Positions 62,437 through 64,000 of a stretch of 64,000 nucleotides of DNA are shown piece by piece; position 1 is the first letter of the stretch; each line of letters opens with the position of its first letter. The position numbers and the translations under genes are program-made. The DNA comes from JAIYDQ01 sp034408855 (GTDB lineage Bacteria > Planctomycetota > Planctomycetia > Pirellulales > Pirellulaceae): assembly GCA_034408855.1 (NCBI GenBank), contig JAWXCK010000029.1:1-64000 (forward strand), written 5' to 3'. The notes under the pieces are model-generated. The model saw only the letters and a list, made by a program, of their open reading frames with translations, had not been told where the DNA came from and did no database searches.

Positions 62437-62451
62437 GACTATGGAGCCCAT

Positions 62452-62515
62452 TGTCGCCTTTCGCTCCGCGAAAGTGCGCACCGTTAACGCCACTTTCGCG
62501 GAGCGAAAGGCGACA
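62452..62515. repeat. Perfect 25-bp inverted repeat
   Basis: Arms 62452-62476 and 62491-62515 are exact reverse complements (TGTCGCCTTTCGCTCCGCGA... / ...TCGCGGAGCGAAAGGCGACA) around a 14-base loop. A partial copy of the CTCCGCGAAAGTG core is found near 41017-41031. It sits between the permease and Uma2 genes (convergent) and may end both transcripts or be a transposable palindrome. Confidence 0.75.
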
Positions 62516-62583
62516 TTAGTGCGAATCACTTCGATAAATTTATAGCGTAGGATGCTACTATTGTTGGTTGTGCACGATCAGTG

Positions 62584-63162
62584 TCACGGCTGCTCAAAGA
62601 CAACCTTATCGTAGACCTGCGATAAGGCCAGTGATTGTTTGATGCTAGCCAACTGCAGCGAATGCTCGATACCTACGACTTCGCGGAGCAACCACAACCC
62701 GTCGCTCGTTCGTGTATGTTGTTCGACGCGTGCTTCGTCTTGCCAGAAAACGAGGTATTCCGACAGCGAAGGGATTTGCCGGTAGTGTCCAAACTTGCCA
62801 CCGCGATCAAAATCCGCGGTGGACGGAGACAAGACTTCAACAACCAATATAGGATTCGTGATCACTTCATCGGCGTTATCGGAAAACGGAGGGCATGCAA
62901 CTGAAACATCCGGGTATGCCTGATACCCAGTCGCTTCGATCAGCACACGCATACCGCTACCATGGGCTTCGCAGTCGCGTCCCTTCAGTATTTGACGGAT
63001 CTCACCCAAAACATTTGAGCCAATAAGACTATGGCGCCGTGTGCCGCCAGCCTGAGAAAAAACGTCACCAGCATAGTACTCGTGACGTTCGACTTGTTCG
63101 CGTTCCCAAACGGCGTATTCAGCAGGCGTCATTCGTCGGTCAATTCGTTCGGCAGACCTCAT
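62584..63162 (-). CDS. Uma2-family putative endonuclease
   Basis: 192 residues. MTPAEYAVWEREQVERHEYYAGDVFSQAGG is the Uma2 (DUF820) N-terminus, AYPDVSVACPPFSD and NPILVVEVLSPSTADFDRGGKFGHYR hold the PD-(D/E)XK-like catalytic pattern (Asp...Glu-x-Leu), followed by SLSEYLVFWQDEARVE. The fold is a restriction-endonuclease-like one, abundant in cyanobacteria and planctomycetes, and the biological role is unknown. An ATG at 63132 is an alternative start. Confidence 0.88.
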   Translation of the reverse strand: MRSAERIDRRMTPAEYAVWEREQVERHEYYAGDVFSQAGGTRRHSLIGSNVLGEIRQILKGRDCEAHGSGMRVLIEATGYQAYPDVSVACPPFSDNADEVITNPILVVEVLSPSTADFDRGGKFGHYRQIPSLSEYLVFWQDEARVEQHTRTSDGLWLLREVVGIEHSLQLASIKQSLALSQVYDKVVFEQP

Positions 63163-63339
63163 TGGCTAAATCTCCATGTCCCCGTGTAAATGCCCAATTG
63201 CAATTCACCATCCAGTATACGCTATTGACTATTCGGCGGAATTGGAATCTCGATTCGGCTGAAGAAGTGCGTGTCCTTAGAAAATCGGTGATCTGTCAAA
63301 CGCTATAAATTGGGCAAGCTGCTAGTACACCAACTGAAC

Positions 63340-63367
63340 CGCAAGCTGGAAGCTTACGCCACGTTCG
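63340..63367. repeat. Dispersed repeat AAGCT-GGA-AGCTT, copy 4
   Basis: CGCAAGCTGGAAGCTTACGC at 63340-63359, then CACGTTCG, matches the copy at 46515-46541. It overlaps the last codons and the stop of the fructose-bisphosphatase remnant. Confidence 0.65.
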
Positions 63368-63595
63368 GTACGATCCCGTCTCGGATGGCCGCGTCAACGG
63401 ACTCGAAATGGTGGTGCTCGGCCAGCACAATCCGGTTGGGTTCGAGCACCAACGTGTAGCCGTAGTCGCCATAGGCCTCGCAAGTCTCGCTACTTCAGTG
63501 ATCGCAGCGTCAACATTCGGATACTCGGCGGCAAGCAGCTCCAGCATCGTGAGGTCTGCTTCGGGACGCTTGAAGGATAGCGGTGTGTTATGCAT
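63354..63595 (-). pseudogene. Internally deleted class III fructose-1,6-bisphosphatase
   Basis: The minus strand starts MHNTPLSFKRPEADLTMLEL, then LAAEYPNVDAAITEVARL, the N-terminus of Firmicutes-type (class III) Fbp. Next the family should read LPKGT.H..SDvHGE, but the frame shifts and the sequence jumps to EAYGDYGYTLVLEPNRIVLA, then EHHHFESVDAAI, which matches the C-terminus (GYTLIYNS.....HH.FES..AI), in another frame. The central ~550 residues are missing. Its stop codon lies in the dispersed repeat at 63340. The family call is from memory of the pattern. Confidence 0.6.
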
Positions 63596-63733
63596 GGGAT
63601 TTAATATTTATTAGGAATGCCCGTCGCTAATTTAGCCGTATCGACCTGTATGCCAAGTCCAACTTCGTGGCACGAAGTAGAATAGAATAGCGCAAAAATA
63701 CTTATTCTCCATTTTGATTCGCTCGTACTTTCT

Positions 63734-64000
63734 ATGAAAACGATTCTGGTCGGCATCTTGCTTGAGTTGGTTTCGGTCGGCGGCGTTGTGTTGTCTGAAG
63801 AAATAGGATTTCCTAGTCGGACTTGGTTAAGGCGCAAACCGATTGAGCTGGACATGGACGACGCGAAGCTCGATCTGTTTGCAGCGACCGTGGGCGGCGA
63901 TGGAGTGATTATCAAGAACGGGTATCTGGTGAAATCCTGGGGCAATGCATCATCGAAGAAGGATTGGGCTTCGGCAGCGAAGCCAGTGTTGAGCACGCTG
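63734..64000 (+). CDS. Serine hydrolase (beta-lactamase family), 5' part only
   Basis: Open from ATG 63734 to the window end, 89 codons, no stop. Begins MKTILVGILLELVSVGGVVL, a signal-like stretch. AATVGGDGVIIKNGYLVKSWG followed by DWASAAKPVLSTL is the N-terminal block of penicillin-binding-protein-like serine hydrolases just before the SxxK site, here perhaps SAAKP. The rest lies outside the window. Confidence 0.7.
   Translation, partial: MKTILVGILLELVSVGGVVLSEEIGFPSRTWLRRKPIELDMDDAKLDLFAATVGGDGVIIKNGYLVKSWGNASSKKDWASAAKPVLSTL

Overview
The window looks like chromosome of a planctomycete, most likely of the Pirellulales type. The evidence is two formylglycine-type sulfatases, three Gfo/Idh/MocA oxidoreductases (all three with twin-arginine-like N-termini), a PQQ-propeller protein, a giant Ser/Thr kinase, GC near 50 percent, and several protein families common in that phylum. 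No rRNA, tRNA or CRISPR array was recognised.

The outstanding region is 1-7030, a complete diversity-generating retroelement (DGR). It contains a 1642-residue receptor-like protein (Ser/Thr kinase, nSTAND-type NTPase, membrane segment, C-terminal FGE/C-type-lectin-like domain) whose 3' end carries the variable repeat (VR, 4897-5027). This is followed by a small HRDC accessory protein, a DGR-type reverse transcriptase (RT), a template repeat (TR, 6693-6823) abutting the RT stop codon, and a strong terminator. Over a 120-nt core TR and VR differ at 22 positions, and every one is an A in the TR. That is the signature of adenine-directed mutagenic retrohoming. The cassette is bracketed by GC-rich repeats in opposite orientation, and the target gene also carries an in-frame palindromic repeat.

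7050-29579 is mostly metabolic: threonyl-tRNA synthetase without a TGS domain; an oxidoreductase; a PQQ-propeller gene next to an Asn/Lys-rich coiled-coil protein; two sulfatases; a murB-ftsQ remnant of the division/wall cluster; a methyltransferase/FAD-enzyme couple; a GntP gluconate permease; a DUF6807 protein; an M4 peptidase with its emfourin-type inhibitor; and a lipoprotein with a Wza-like polysaccharide export protein. 29581-34485 is a minus-strand operon for non-phosphorylative pentose or sugar-acid breakdown (FAH-family dehydratase, alpha-ketoglutarate semialdehyde dehydrogenase, SMP-30 lactonase) plus a Nudix and an MBL hydrolase.

34881-57570 holds a quinone reductase, a Trk/Ktr potassium system, dihydropyrimidinase with cyclophilin, a sugar-nucleotide pair (GalU-like protein plus a GHMP-kinase/UDPGP fusion), trmB, a DUF3127 protein, a degenerate receiver, aroK overlapping a prepilin peptidase, a GH63-like glucosidase with an unusual start, a coiled-coil membrane protein, a TolC-type efflux protein and another oxidoreductase. 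57593-62338 has a GxxExxY gene flanked by palindromes and a YtrA-type GntR/ABC exporter operon with a clear promoter-operator. The end holds hairpin repeats, a Uma2 protein, a decayed class III fructose-bisphosphatase and the start of a serine hydrolase.

Functions are assigned by recognising motifs and family patterns by eye; no database search was made.
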